Assembly (NCBI GenBank): GCA_012934845.2
Contig: WNNJ02000876.1
Location: 62,001 to 126,000 of the forward strand
Direction of reading: 5' to 3'
Origin: Pomphorhynchus laevis
Lineage: Eukaryota > Acanthocephala > Palaeacanthocephala > Echinorhynchida > Pomphorhynchidae
Length of the DNA: 64,000 bases
The position numbers were made by a program, and so were the translations under genes. Positions 42,142 to 53,770 of the stretch are shown here, piece after piece. Position 1 is the stretch's first letter. Each line of letters opens with the position of its first letter. The notes below the pieces were generated by a model. It saw nothing but the letters and a program-made list of their open reading frames with translations. It did not search any database and was not told where the DNA came from.

Positions 42142-44100
42142 ATGCAGAGTACTCGTGAGCCTTTTTCACTGAATATCCTTCAGTGGAACTCGGGAGGTGC
42201 TTCCACCCTTAGACTTCTATCTGGTAGCGATGCAGATGTTATAGTCCTTCAGGAGACGCGGTCTATCCGTCTCCCCCAGGACATTACTCGATTTTTCCCA
42301 AAGCATATCTGTTCCCACTATACTCAGTACAAAACCCCACCTCACTCCTCTTCATCTCAAGGACTCTTGACCTTAGTTAAGTGCTCCTTAAGGTCCTCCC
42401 TCCTATTAAACTACTCATGTCCAGCCCTTTCTTGTTTAGTAGTTTCACTCAGTAAGAACGGTAAACGCATAAGTCTAGCCAATGTCTACATCCGTCCAGG
42501 GGAAATTCACAAAAACCGTGACCTCCTGGATAGTATTATTGACAGCGGTTATGACATGCTACTTAGAGATTTCAACGACAGAACTGGTCATTGGATCGAT
42601 GCAGCACTTCGCAGAGCTAGGAACGGTTATCTCATTCACAAACCCCCGTCACCTACCTTTCATTGCACATCAACAAATTCTATCCTCGACATTTTACTGC
42701 TTCACTCGAGGTGGTTGTTAAAACCCTTCTGCACAGAGCAGTCGCGCCAGCAATTGTCCACCTATCATGACCTAATTCGTTGGAGGATTGAGGAAGATAT
42801 GTTGCTTCGAAGGAGGTTTCACTTTGATCCGATCAGAGTGGCCCTCTTTCAAGCGGCTATCCAACTCTTTCCCTTAATAGGAAATGAGAGTTTGACCAAA
42901 TTTAATACCTACCTCTTTTCGCAAGCTACCGCGATTCTATCGACTACCTATAAAGGTCGTATATACAATCCCACTCCGACGAAACTCAAGGTCCTAGCGA
43001 AACTGCTTAACCTCCCTAATCTCTCTGCTTCCGCCAAACAGGCCCTCTCGAATGAATACTGGAGCACTAGATACAGGTTCCAGCTGAGTAGGGATAGGAC
43101 GAGTATCGCTCGCCTTAATCCTTCTCAGTCTTCCTTTTGGAAGATTTTCAAGAAGGAGAAGTTTGTTTGCTGGAAGGATAGAGCATTGGGTTGGATAGGG
43201 AATGTAGGCCTTGATAAAGTTTTGGAGGAGTCACTGGCCCTACACAACTATGGAGCCACTCTATCACCTCAACCAATCCCGCCTTGGTGTAACTTCAGGA
43301 GTAGGGATCTATCTGTTACGGATATCCTTAACTCCTGGGGTCCACTCCCGGGCATCTCCAAATCCGTCGTTCCACTTTCTTCTCGGGTCTGTCAGCTTTT
43401 GACAGCTGATCAGAGAAGAGAGGTGGCCGTCACAATGCTTTTAGCCTCCCCATCCGATGTAGCAGGCATCAATATTAGTAAGCGTGTTTTTATTCCTAAG
43501 AAAAAATCCTGCTCATGCCCTAAAGATCTGCGACCCATTTCGATTCAAAATGCCCTCGTGTCGATTTACGAAAAAGCGCTTGCGCGTAAAATCCGCGACC
43601 ATTTAAGTAGGCGTAATTTGATCCCTCCAGGTTTTCATGGGTTCGTCAAAGGTCGCTCGGTCCATTCAGCAGTTGGTGAGGTGGAGCAGTTTTGTCGGGA
43701 TAATAGCCATCGTCTAGTTGTGGCTGTTTTCCTTGACTTTTCTGCTGCATTTGACCGCATCTCCATTCCTTTTGTGATCTCTTCTCTCAGGTCCCTCGGG
43801 TTGCCTGCGAGAATTGTGAACAGAGTGGAGATCCTGTTGTTTACCAAGCGATTTTACTACGAAGACGACCCTGATGCGCGTCAGTTCTACCCTATTACGG
43901 GTGTACCTCAAGGATCCCCACTTTCTCCTATCTTATATCTTGCTGCCTCTATTAAACTATTCAAAATATTTAAACGCGAACAACGTCTTGTGGTGTACGC
44001 TGATGACACCACAGCCTTGTTCACTGGACACAGGTGTAAAGACGAAGGCGGCGTGTTGGATCGGTTGGGGGCCTCAGATCCCCTGGACCTGACGCCATGA
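42142..44100 (+). CDS. LINE ORF2, endonuclease and partial reverse transcriptase, 652 residues
   Basis: ORF2 nicks target DNA and copies the RNA. An APE-type endonuclease opens it: LQWNSGG (Asn16), LQETRS (Glu38) and LLRDFNDRTGHW (D143, N145; the usual Gly of GDFN is Arg), then TYHDLI in place of the final SDH. The RT follows: PKKKSCSCPKDLRPISI, FHGFVKGRSVHSAV, VAVFLDFSAAFDRISIP, GVPQGSPLSPILY and VVYADDTTALF (Y619-D622). The frame ends only about 30 residues after YADD, so thumb and C-terminal parts are missing; full relatives run to roughly 900 residues or more. Loss by in-frame deletion with an otherwise open frame is notable. Confidence 0.82.
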   Translation: MQSTREPFSLNILQWNSGGASTLRLLSGSDADVIVLQETRSIRLPQDITRFFPKHICSHYTQYKTPPHSSSSQGLLTLVKCSLRSSLLLNYSCPALSCLVVSLSKNGKRISLANVYIRPGEIHKNRDLLDSIIDSGYDMLLRDFNDRTGHWIDAALRRARNGYLIHKPPSPTFHCTSTNSILDILLLHSRWLLKPFCTEQSRQQLSTYHDLIRWRIEEDMLLRRRFHFDPIRVALFQAAIQLFPLIGNESLTKFNTYLFSQATAILSTTYKGRIYNPTPTKLKVLAKLLNLPNLSASAKQALSNEYWSTRYRFQLSRDRTSIARLNPSQSSFWKIFKKEKFVCWKDRALGWIGNVGLDKVLEESLALHNYGATLSPQPIPPWCNFRSRDLSVTDILNSWGPLPGISKSVVPLSSRVCQLLTADQRREVAVTMLLASPSDVAGINISKRVFIPKKKSCSCPKDLRPISIQNALVSIYEKALARKIRDHLSRRNLIPPGFHGFVKGRSVHSAVGEVEQFCRDNSHRLVVAVFLDFSAAFDRISIPFVISSLRSLGLPARIVNRVEILLFTKRFYYEDDPDARQFYPITGVPQGSPLSPILYLAASIKLFKIFKREQRLVVYADDTTALFTGHRCKDEGGVLDRLGASDPLDLTP

Positions 44101-44247
44101 AAGAGAAAGGGAAGATGGAAAAAACGAAGGAAAATTTTGTCATTTTTTATCTGAGTTGGTTATGACCTACCTTTTTTATTCTTGCATGCTATATTTTGGT
44201 GTATTTAATAAAGTCTTTATTTATTTTATTTATTTATTTACAAGTCA

Positions 44248-45560
44248 AAAGAATAACACTTGGAAAGGACAATTGCAATAGTCGAAATTTTGTGAACAAT
44301 AATTTCTTATTTTATTATTCCTATCGATGTTTAAACGACATTTTATCTATTTGGGCAAATTGAAGTATAAAGAAAGTCAGATTAAAGTATAAAGAAATTG
44401 AGATTAAAGTATAAGGAAAGTCCGATTGAAGTATAAATAAAGTTACGATAAAATGCATTTTGACGCAATATTATAAACTAAATGATTAATATTCACAAAA
44501 AATCTGGCGGCATGTACGGTTGCCTCAGCGAGAATAGTTTTATCGGACATTGCGCGTCGGAAGTTCATTTTGAATCTGCGTGTTTTAAAATGACTTATTG
44601 CTCCGTGCTATATGCATACAATAAATCTAGTAATGCGAAGGCAAATAATATTTTTCTAGTAGATAATTACCTTTCATTGTTTTTATTGTGAGAGTTTGTA
44701 TCCGTTAGTCTAGCACTTATTCGAGCATTTATTTATACTTATCCTTATATCTTAGAATAACAGTATTTAAACTTTTTAAAATAAAAACAGAATTTAATTC
44801 CAGAAATTGTTACACTAATTTATTGCTGTCATTCAACAATAATGAAAATATCCGTATTTATTCTAGAATTTCACCCAAAGTATCAACAGAGCAGCATAGA
44901 TCAAATTAACAAATCCCGAAGGTAAACAAGCAGTCTAAGATTTATAGGTTTTTCTCTTACTTGTTAATCACTGCGTAATTACACTGTAGTTTAGTCATTG
45001 TAAAGTTTTCATAATTACAGATAATTTATTCCGATTTTCGAAACTTTTCACATACCTCACTTCCCAATGTGCACATTCTCAATTTGTAATTTGAAATAAT
45101 GAAATTAAAAATTTTAATTTTAAAACTTATAATTTTATTATCATTTAAAGTTTATAATTTGTTAAACTTAGCCATTGTGATTGGCTAGAATTGCTACTTC
45201 ATATGCAATTAAACTATTTTAAACGCAGAGTATTTTGAAGCGACTAAAATCGGTTTAAATCTAAAACGACATAGCAAAGGTGATGATTCCCAAGTTAAGC
45301 GATTCATTTTCCTGATAACAATATTGATGTATATATTATGTGACAAAATATAAGTTTGCACCAATCAGAATAAAAGAACAACAAAGCTATCTAACTTTCA
45401 ACTTGAAAAAGTAGCATATACTTCTTAAACTTTGAACCGATTGCTAGGATATCCTAAAGAAACTAAATCCGAAATAAATGCTATATTATAATAGAATTTA
45501 TTTCGATTTGAGCATATGAGTGTTTTACACAAAATATGCTTCAATATATTAAAATATATT
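44248..45560. other. AT-rich DNA with a small 22-bp tandem repeat
   Basis: About four copies of a 22-23 bp unit (consensus AGTATAAAGAAAGTCAGATT) lie at 44361-44453. A 69-codon plus-strand frame at 44482-44691 has no recognisable motif. No gene is supported. Confidence 0.5.
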
Positions 45561-45599
45561 AAATATATTTTAATATATAAATGTATTTTTATATATTAA

Positions 45600-46880
45600 A
45601 ATTTATACTTAAATGAAACTATTGAATATTTTGCTTTTCAGTAATTCATTGTTTACTATTATCATTAACACAAAAATATAAGAAATGTTAAAATATTATT
45701 TATAAAACATTATTTATATTAAATAAATAATGATAATGATAAAATAAATATAAGATATGTTTTTTATAAATAAAACACAAAACTATAAGATATGTTTTAT
45801 ATTAAAAAAATAATGATAAAATAAATAAATAATGATAAAATAAATATAAGATATGTTTTATATAAATAAAACTATTGAATATTTAGCTTTTCATTAAAAC
45901 AAAAATATAAGATATGTCTTATATTAAATAAATAATGATAAAATAAATAAATAATGATAATGATAAAATAAATATAAGATATGTATTTTATAAATAAAAC
46001 TATTGAATATTTAGGTTTACGTTTACACAAAAATATAAGATATGTTTATATTCAATAAATAATGATAAGATAAATAAATAATGATTATGATAAAATAAAT
46101 ATAAGATATGTTTTATATTAAAAAAATAATGATAAAATAAATAAATAATGATAAAATAAATATAAGATATGTTTTATATAAATAAAACTATTGAATATTT
46201 AGCTTTTCATTAAAACAAAAATATAAGATATGTAAAACACAAAACTATAAGATATGTAAAAAAATAATGATAAATAAATAATGATAATGATAAAATAAAT
46301 ATAAGATATGTTTTTTATAAATAAAACACAAAACTATAAGATATGTTTTATATTAAAAAAATAATGATAAAATAAATAAATAATGATAAAATAAATATAA
46401 GATATGTTTTATATAAATAAAACTATTGAATATTTAGCTTTTCATTAAAACAAAAATATAAGATATGTCTTATATTAAATAAATAATGATAAAATAAATA
46501 AATAATGATAATGATAAAATAAATATAAGATATGTTTTTTATAAATAAAACACAAAACTATAAGATATGCTTTATATTAAAAAAATAATGATAAAATAAA
46601 TAAATAATGATAAAATAAATATAAGATGTTTTATTTAAATAAAACTATTGAATATTTAGCTTTTCATTAAAACAAAAATATAAGATATGTTTCTATTAAA
46701 TAAATAATGAAAGGATAAATAAATATTGATAGTGATAAAATAAATATAAGATATGTTTTATATTAAAAAAATAATGATAAAATAAATAAATAATGATAAA
46801 ATAAATATAAGATATGTTTTATATAAATAAAACTATTGAATATTTAGGTTTACGTTTTCACATAAATATAAGATGTTTTA
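45600..46880. repeat. Higher-order AT-rich tandem array, about 1.3 kb
   Basis: Short modules AAATAATGATAAAATAAAT, ATAAGATATGTTTTATAT and ACTATTGAATATTTAGCTTT alternate. The last recurs near 45.61, 45.87, 45.99, 46.19, 46.42, 46.65 and 46.83 kb. Larger blocks of roughly 120-250 bp are thus themselves repeated with few changes. There is almost no G or C. The array carries no coding sequence. Confidence 0.8.
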
Positions 46881-47978
46881 TTTAATGTATTATTTTGTTT
46901 TATTTATGTTTTTTGTTAATCAAGTTAGTTTCTTTGTTGTATTAATTTTCGTTTAAGTTCTTACAAGTTTCGTTCTTGTAGATGTAAATAAAATTTAACG
47001 TCTTCACATTTTATGTTCATTAAATGTTTATACATGCAATAAACACGTGTTTCACCCTTAAAAAACTCATCAGTAGCTTAAACTAAATGTATTTACTAGG
47101 CACCTTAACACACTTCCACAAATATTAATAAACACAAATAAGAAAGCATTTAGCAAATACATTATTATAGTTAAGAATAATATTAATTAATAATTGACAA
47201 TAATTAATAGTAAATTTTATGTGCTCCAAATTAAATATAAGTCATTTGAATAATCAGTGATATTCGGAACACAAATCAGTGGATATTCAGAGACTTGTTA
47301 GTGTTCAACACACTAATCAATGTTTTTATTATCGCTTAATTAAATTTTTATTATTGGATTTTATTTTACAAAATAATATTTATTATTATTTTTATTTATT
47401 TTTAACAACATAAATTTCCCCCTGGTAAAAATCATACCCATCGCAAATTGTCGTGGGCATCGCCTAACCCTCTATAAATTTTGCCCTAATAAAAATCCTC
47501 GAATAATGAGACACTCGCGTCGGGTAATCAACATTTGGAATGCACCATCTGAGGAAATTTCTTGGGACTCCAGCTATTCACATTTTAAACTTTAAGTGAG
47601 GAAGTGGATTCATGACAGCTCGAGCATCAATCAGTGTTCAACTACCCATTCGACTGATTACATTCTACACTTCATTTTTTTATTTTTTAATATCAACAGT
47701 GAACAGACTGAACAGACATTTGCGGCATTGTCTTGTACTCAATAATAATATATTTTTTATAACAATATTGATTAGAATAATTTTACAAATGTGTAAGTTC
47801 GATCAAATAGGCCTTAACCGAGTTGTTTCATAACATTTCTATTAGTTTAGCGTATCATTGAGTGTATTCACTTGACTGTTGAGGTTTCTTATGAATGCTC
47901 GTCGAATTGCCAAATATACACATTTTGCGGGCATGAATGAGATGTTGCTTTTAAGGTGAGTGATGCATTCGTGATATG
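46881..47978. other. AT-rich DNA; weak hammerhead-like site on minus strand
   Basis: On the minus strand, CTGATGA (47073-47067), GAAA (47053-47050) and the palindrome CACGTG (47049-47044) followed by TT stand in hammerhead order, but the interval for stem II does not pair. A 73-codon plus-strand frame (47612-47833) is hydrophobic and has no recognisable motif. Bases 47,410-47,600 have a more balanced composition but no clear frame. Confidence 0.35.
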
Positions 47979-48719
47979 GTTAATTGTGTTTAACCGCCTG
48001 TTGACGTGCGATCTGTCGTAATACTCTGTCTGCATTAGGACATATGCTTACAGGCGCAGAAAACGTAAAAAACGATTTATTTCTACGTGGCAAATGCGTG
48101 CCGGCGCACGCTTACATGACCACAACAAGAACAAAACTCTAAATCATTTTTCGAAGAGGCGGCATTTGATTGCAATAAAGGAGAGAGGACGCCGGAAGTT
48201 GAGTGGGAGCTGATTACAGGCGAGTTGGGCGGCGACGAGTAATGATCGGAGATCGTAGTTGTTAGAGTAATTGGGAACGTAGAGTAAGAGGGAATTACGG
48301 ATACGCAGTGATAGAGAGGTGGGGCGAGTGTCGTCTAAGAAAGAGAGGTGGATGGACGAGTGGGAGACGACAGCGATTGAATGAAAATTTACGATAAGAA
48401 GGCGGAGTTGTATGCGGATGCGGATGATAGACCAGGAGAAGTGAGCAAAATATGTGGATGTGTGGTCAAAGCGACGAAGACGTATGAGCATTCGAACGGC
48501 GGAGTTGATGACGCGTTGTAGGGGTAGGATGATGTATTTTGGAGAATTGGCGAAAAGGCTGAGGCAGTAATCGATTTTAGGGTAAAGAAGCGATGAAATA
48601 AGATATATACATGATCGGAAGTCGATAAGTCGTTAATTGTGTTTAACCGTCTGTTGGCGTGCGATCTGTCGTAATACTCTGTCTGCATTAGGACCTATGT
48701 TTCCGAGCGCAGAAAACGT
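47979..48719. repeat. Two 88-bp direct repeats flanking a LINE tail
   Basis: Bases 47979-48066 and 48632-48719 align over 88 bases without gaps (both with TCGTAATACTCTGTCTGCAT and ending GCAGAAAACGT), with roughly nine differences by eye. They abut the LINE 3' tail on one side and its 5' break on the other. That is the position of a target-site duplication, but far longer than the usual 5-20 bp. Confidence 0.75.
48067..48631 (-). mobile_element. 5'-truncated LINE tail, same family as 16.8-17.6 kb
   Basis: Minus-strand translation gives LIRLRRFDHTSTYFAHFSW, SIHLSFLDDTRPTSLSLR and YVPNYSNNYDLRSLLVA, matching the plus-strand LINE piece at 17.1-17.4 kb. The 3' tails agree as well (GGCACGCATTTGCCACGT, then AAATAAATCGT). 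The coding part has at least one frame change. The piece is exactly bounded by the 88-bp direct repeats. Confidence 0.78.
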
Positions 48720-48769
48720 GATAGGTTGAAATCCGGAGCACTCAATTTTTGCCACTCGTTTAGAAATTT

Positions 48770-51710
48770 TTTCTCATTTAGAAATTATTATTATTTTTCC
48801 TATCAAACACTGGTCGTGCAGATTGCAGTGCACTGTTCGTGCACTGCGTCCACGGGTCGTGGAGGCAGTGCACGAACCAAACTACTCCAGACATCACGAT
48901 CCTGGGCGACAGACCAGAGTTCTCTTTCAGATAGCCCATGGCGGTAATCGGATAGTTTTAAGATTTAATATCTCTACCGGTATTGAGGTCTACCTCGACG
49001 CCTCTTAACAGAGAGTCATGCCTGGAAAACCCTCCGAGAAAGGCGATCCATAAACATCCCTAGAACGTGTCCTAGACATCTCAACTGACTTTCTTCGATG
49101 TGGAGAAGCAGAGACTTTACTCAAAGTCCATCCCGGATCACCGAATTCCTAACCTGTTCTCTAAGGCTAAGACCGGTCGCACAACAAAGGAGCCTCATTT
49201 CGGCCGCCTGTATCCGAGATCCTTTCCTTTCGGTCAAAACCCAAAAGCTAATGACCATATATTAAAATATAAACGAACATTGCGCGGTAAACTGAAAACT
49301 TCACCCGAAGACTCAAATCCCACTTTACCACAACATACCTGTACAAAGAACCCATTTCTGCATTAGCTGAACAGATCTGCTTCTCAATCTTCGTAATATT
49401 TCTGCCGTCCATCAAGGACAATATCCCACAATATTTGAAGTCTTCCGTATTAGAAAGACGCTTTTTCCTAATCCGGGTTGACATTGATACCTGAATCTGA
49501 GACGAACACATAGAGACAGTTTTGGAGGTACTAATCAACATCCCTACCGGGATGATGCTTAGAATTCCATCGTAAATAGATCTAGTAGGTATTGTAAGTC
49601 CTAAGGACTAGAAGCCAACAAGATAGCATCATATGCAAAAAGCAGATATGGTATTCTGATGGAACTAAACTATAAACGACATTCCATAGATCAGTCCGTC
49701 TCGTAATTTTGTCCATGTAAACAAGGAACAAACGTAGAGGCAAATGGCAACCGTGACGAAGCCCAACGCCCTTGAAAATGATTCAGACTTCCTACCTAGA
49801 ACACGAACACAACTCATACTTTGTTCATGCATAGAAGCCACAGCTACTCGAAGATAGTGTGGTACTCCATACTCCCTTAGTATATGTCACAACCTCTCTC
49901 GCGGAACTCGGTAGAATGCCTTCTGTAAATCTACAAAACACATGTAGATCTGGTTGAGCGAACTCCCAAGACCATATAAGGATAGTTGAGAGAGTAAAGA
50001 GCTGATCCGTAGTTCCACGACCTGGACGAAATTCGCATTGTTCCTTTTGCAACTGTTCCTCAACTATAGGTCTTATCCTTAACTCAAAAATCATAGCAAA
50101 TAGCTTATTAGTCTGGCTAGAAGAGTGATGCCGCGATAATTGGAACACACTCTTTGGTCACCTTTATTAAAGGCCGGTACCACTACCTTAGTTCGGCATT
50201 CACTAGGAACCTTGCCCGACTTCAATGCAACGTTGAAGATCAGAGTTAGCCACTTCATGCCAACAACTACGAGAGCCTTTCAGCTTCAGGTCGAATTTCG
50301 ACTACTCTAGAAGACTTCCCATTACGAAGTTTATGTAACAACAGCAATGACCTCTTTCAAAGAGATGAGCTCTTTCGTTGGTTCTAATGGCTCTACTTCT
50401 ACGTGAGAAAGCATATTTATTCTTTCCAACAACCAAGAATTTCTTTAATGCCAGTCAGCATAGATCCTATTTCGTCATAGACAGATTGAGGAGTTTTATG
50501 CTTTCCAACACGATGGTTCCCGATCGTCCTTCACAGCACCTTCGAAGCAGACCTATAATCAAGTATTAAGTTCTCCCCAAACTTCTTCAAAGTCGTCTTC
50601 TTTGCTTCAAAAACTGCTCGAGCTGAAGCTCTCTTTGCGTTTTGATACTTGTCTACAGCTTCAACTTATTTATCAGACAAAGTTGACTGATAAGCCAGCT
50701 TCTTCTGTTAGACAACATCACTAACTGTTGGTGTCCACCAAGCAGTTCGAGTATTTTCTCCGTGACAAGTACATATGACTTTCAAGCCACAACTTTTCAC
50801 AGTTGCTTTAGCAAGCGAGGATCTGAACATATCCCATTCCTGATCAATGCTCTTCACCTCTTCTAGCAAACGAGAAAAGTCCTACCGGATATAGCCATGA
50901 AAACGTTCTCTGGCATAAACATCTGCTAGACGCTCCCAGCACGCCCTTACACAACGTTTTGGTTTACCAGGCTTGTCTAGCATCCGATTCTGCTATCGAA
51001 GTTTACTAATTACAAGGTAGTGATCGTTTGGCAGCTCAGTCCCTTTCTTGACATGAATGTTCATAGCTAAACGTCACAGATAAGTTTAAACGATTACAAA
51101 ATCGACCATTGATCTTTGATTGAGAAAATCATGATGCCATGTGCATATATGGATCTCCTAATTTTCAAACACGGTGTTGGTTATGCACAAATTGTTACGA
51201 GAACAAAAGTACAATAATTCAACACCACTCGCATTCAGATTGAAGAGTCCATTCCTCCCCAACACTATTTTAAGTGATATTGTCGCTACCAACATGAGTA
51301 TTGAAGTAACCCAATAGAACGTGGGAATCTCCAGCAGGAGTATAATCAAGCAAAGCCTGAAGATCTTACACGAAGACTGCGCATTTCGAGATAATGTTGG
51401 GAGAATTCGCATACAACAGTTATCCCCTTTGCATCTTTGATTAAACGTCTCAGAGACGCTAGCCTTTCGTTCACTGGGTTAAACCTCTCTACCACTAACG
51501 ACAACCGGAGACTTGTAAGTATCCCTACACCCGCCTACCGTCGCTTTCTGTTGATAACTCCCGAATAGTTCAAGGTCCAACCTTGATCCAAAAGTTTAGT
51601 GAAAGAATAGTAAAGAGAAGTCACTCCGACTATTTCTAGACCGAAGCAAACCATCTATTTAACTAATTATGATTCTTTCCCCGCCAATGAGATGACATTA
51701 CACCTTTCTA
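48770..51710 (-). mobile_element. RTE-clade LINE, decayed
   Basis: From right to left on the minus strand: endonuclease pieces (TLNYSGVINRKRR with AGVGILTS near 51.5 kb; GRNGLFNLNASGVELLYFCS with NNLCITNTVFEN at about 51.2 kb), RT (RPIVEEQLQKEQCEFRPGRG then TTDQLFTL at about 50.05 kb), then TEDFKYCGILSLMDGRN (49.4 kb), and a C-terminal region to about 48.8 kb. GRNGLxxLNxSGxLLLxFC and EEQCGFRPGRGTTDQ are hallmarks of RTE elements. Many frame changes exist. The 5' segment 51,577-51,700 also occurs inside Gypsy A. A 13-bp inverted repeat (48835-48877) lies in its C-terminal part. Confidence 0.78.
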
Positions 51711-53150
51711 CATGAAGGCTAGTGTACATCGGATGTTGATGCCTCTTTCACTGTTTCCGTACAACTGCCTCATCACATTATCACCCGACAATGAAACTCA
51801 TCCAATCATTGGTGAGTTGACCATTGTTCTTCGCACTTTATTTATATTTTTAAATTTGTTGCTTGTCATTTTCATTGTCTTGGTTTGTTTGTTCGGATAT
51901 CACCCGGTCCCGATATCATGTGATGATCCAACATTGCTACTATAAGAAAACAGGTATCCGTGACTCTCTTCCGCCTTTTCGTCAATTGTCCAATCCGCCG
52001 TTTGAATCATCAGAGGGATCTGTGATAGCCAATGAAAGACTATCCTTACGGCTGATGCAAACCGTCCAATTATTGTAGAACATATTTTGCCTGACCCGCT
52101 CCACAAATAGGCTAATTAGCAATAGGTACTAGCTTAATATTCAATCGACTGACACTCAGCGGCCTTATCTTTTATTTATTAAATTATATTCATTTTTTGT
52201 ATTATTTTTATGATTGGATTATGTTTTAGTATTGGAATAATTAATCTATCTAATAATTGATTGTAGAAAATATATTTAATTTAAATTATAAGAATTAATA
52301 TGTATTAATATTTAAATAACATTATTCGATTATGTTTTTATTATTGAATATTTTATTTAATAAATATATAAAGTATAACATAAGCTAACACAGAATAATA
52401 TAAAATATACAATTAATAAATATTAAATTATAAATATATAATATATATTTAAATATAACATGAGCTAACATAAATCTGAATTATTTAATAAAAATTGACG
52501 ATTTCGCAATAATTAGCCTTATCGATTTTTCTGTGAAAATTAAAAGGAATATTATTCATGCTATTATATTTTATTTCATTTTAAAATATGTAATAGTTTA
52601 CATTAGATTTAATTTTTTAATTCAAATAACTTTACGTTTAACAGTAAAAATTAAATTGAATTTATATATTAGACAACATACTTCTTTTATAATATATTAA
52701 AAAATTGCCAACTCGAAAATGATCCATTACATAATTTCACTATTAGTGGTCAAAATTGATACTTGCCGAATAAATTTGTCAATAAAAATAAAAAGTTATC
52801 GATTATAATGCGATAATTCGACTGTATTAACCGTTGAACTGTGTTCTTTCTAAAATTAAATATGTTTTTAGATGTATTTTACATGCCTAATTTGATTGAT
52901 ATTGATTTGCTTGCATTAGTTTTATCGATTTCAACAATTTATTCAACAGCTATTATTTTTCTCACTAATATAAAACCAAAAATAACAAGTTATTTAAAAT
53001 ATATTCTTAAAATAGAATATATATTGTTTTGAACAAAATAATACAAATTTTCGCTTGTCAGATACAAGCTTCTTTAAGATAAAAAAATCTAAAATTCAAA
53101 ATAAATTTTTCAAAATGCATAAATAATAAAAAATTATATAAGATTTTATA
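51711..53150. other. Mixed repeats, then AT-rich DNA
   Basis: Bases 51,705-51,800 (ACATGAAGGCTAGTGTACAT, then GATGTTGATGCCTCTTTCAC) recur at 53,935-54,025 with few changes, in the same direction, so they belong to a further repeat family not otherwise identified. From 52,150 to 53,150 the sequence is AT-rich. A 63-codon frame at 52841-53032 is hydrophobic and unrecognised. Confidence 0.45.
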
Positions 53151-53300
53151 TAATAGTTATAAGTCAGAATTTAAAAAAGTCAATTTTATGAATTGACTAA
53201 TAAATAAAAGACAATTATTAAAATAAGAATTAGAGATCACTAGGAGGTGCTGCTTTGTTATCAAGTTGCTCGAGCCAACATTGCATCGAGGCAAAATACA
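53150..53300 (-). repeat. PLE tail repeat, diverged
   Basis: TATGAATTGACTAATAAATA, then AAGAATTAGAGATCACTAGG and GGTGCTGCTTTGTTATCAAG, follow the order of the minus-strand tails at 34.7 and 54.6 kb with many differences. No coding remnant adjoins. Confidence 0.5.
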
Positions 53301-53514
53301 GAAGATTTGATCGAGATGAAGACAATCTCTATTCCACGGTATTTGAATAACAATTAAATTTTAAAATAAATCGTATTACCTGTAACCCGGTTCTCACCTA
53401 CTAGAGGGTGTAGCATAAAAAGTGTGTTTCTGATTTAAAATAATGATAAATAAAATAAATTATGCAGTGATTTTTATTAGCTCATTTACGCCTGTCGTCT
53501 ACAGGGAAAACAAA

Positions 53515-53770
53515 CAATTATAAACTTCATATTGTAAAGTTCAATTGTAGAATTTAATTGTAGAGTGCAGTTCATCTAGTAGAGTTCATATTGCAGAATT
53601 CATATTGTAGAGTTCCTGTTGTAGCATTCATATTGTCGAGTACATATTGTAGATTTCATCTTTGTAGAGTTCAATTGTAGAGTTACGGTTGTTGAGAATT
53701 CATTGACAAGTGGTGGAGTTCATGTTAAGAAGTCATTGAAAAGTCTCGAAGTTCGTGTTTAAAAGTCGTA
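53515..53770. repeat. Degenerate minisatellite, unit about 17-18 bp
   Basis: About a dozen imperfect copies of TTCATATTGTAGAG with variable ends follow one another, decaying to the right. No coding potential is seen. Confidence 0.7.

Larger units (their letters stand above)
40841..44247 (+). mobile_element. Internally deleted LINE with 11-bp target duplication
   Basis: The direct repeat TTTACAAGTCA occurs at 40841-40851 and 44237-44247. Between them lie a 31-base leader, ORF1, ORF2, a 3' region with AATAAA, and a tail of TTTA repeats. The apparent 5' end is therefore probably real rather than truncated. The ORFs are long but ORF2 is shorter than in full elements. The element begins about 60 bases from the 5' end of the minus-strand LINE, so the two are head to head. 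Confidence 0.82.

Noticed and set aside
45600-46900. CRISPR-like array
   Set aside because: Repeats vary in spacing, there are no unique spacers, and the modules are pure AT simple sequence in a eukaryotic context.
47044-47073. Second full hammerhead on the minus strand
   Set aside because: CTGATGA, GAAA and a palindromic CACGTG are in order, but the 13 bases between the first two do not form stem II.
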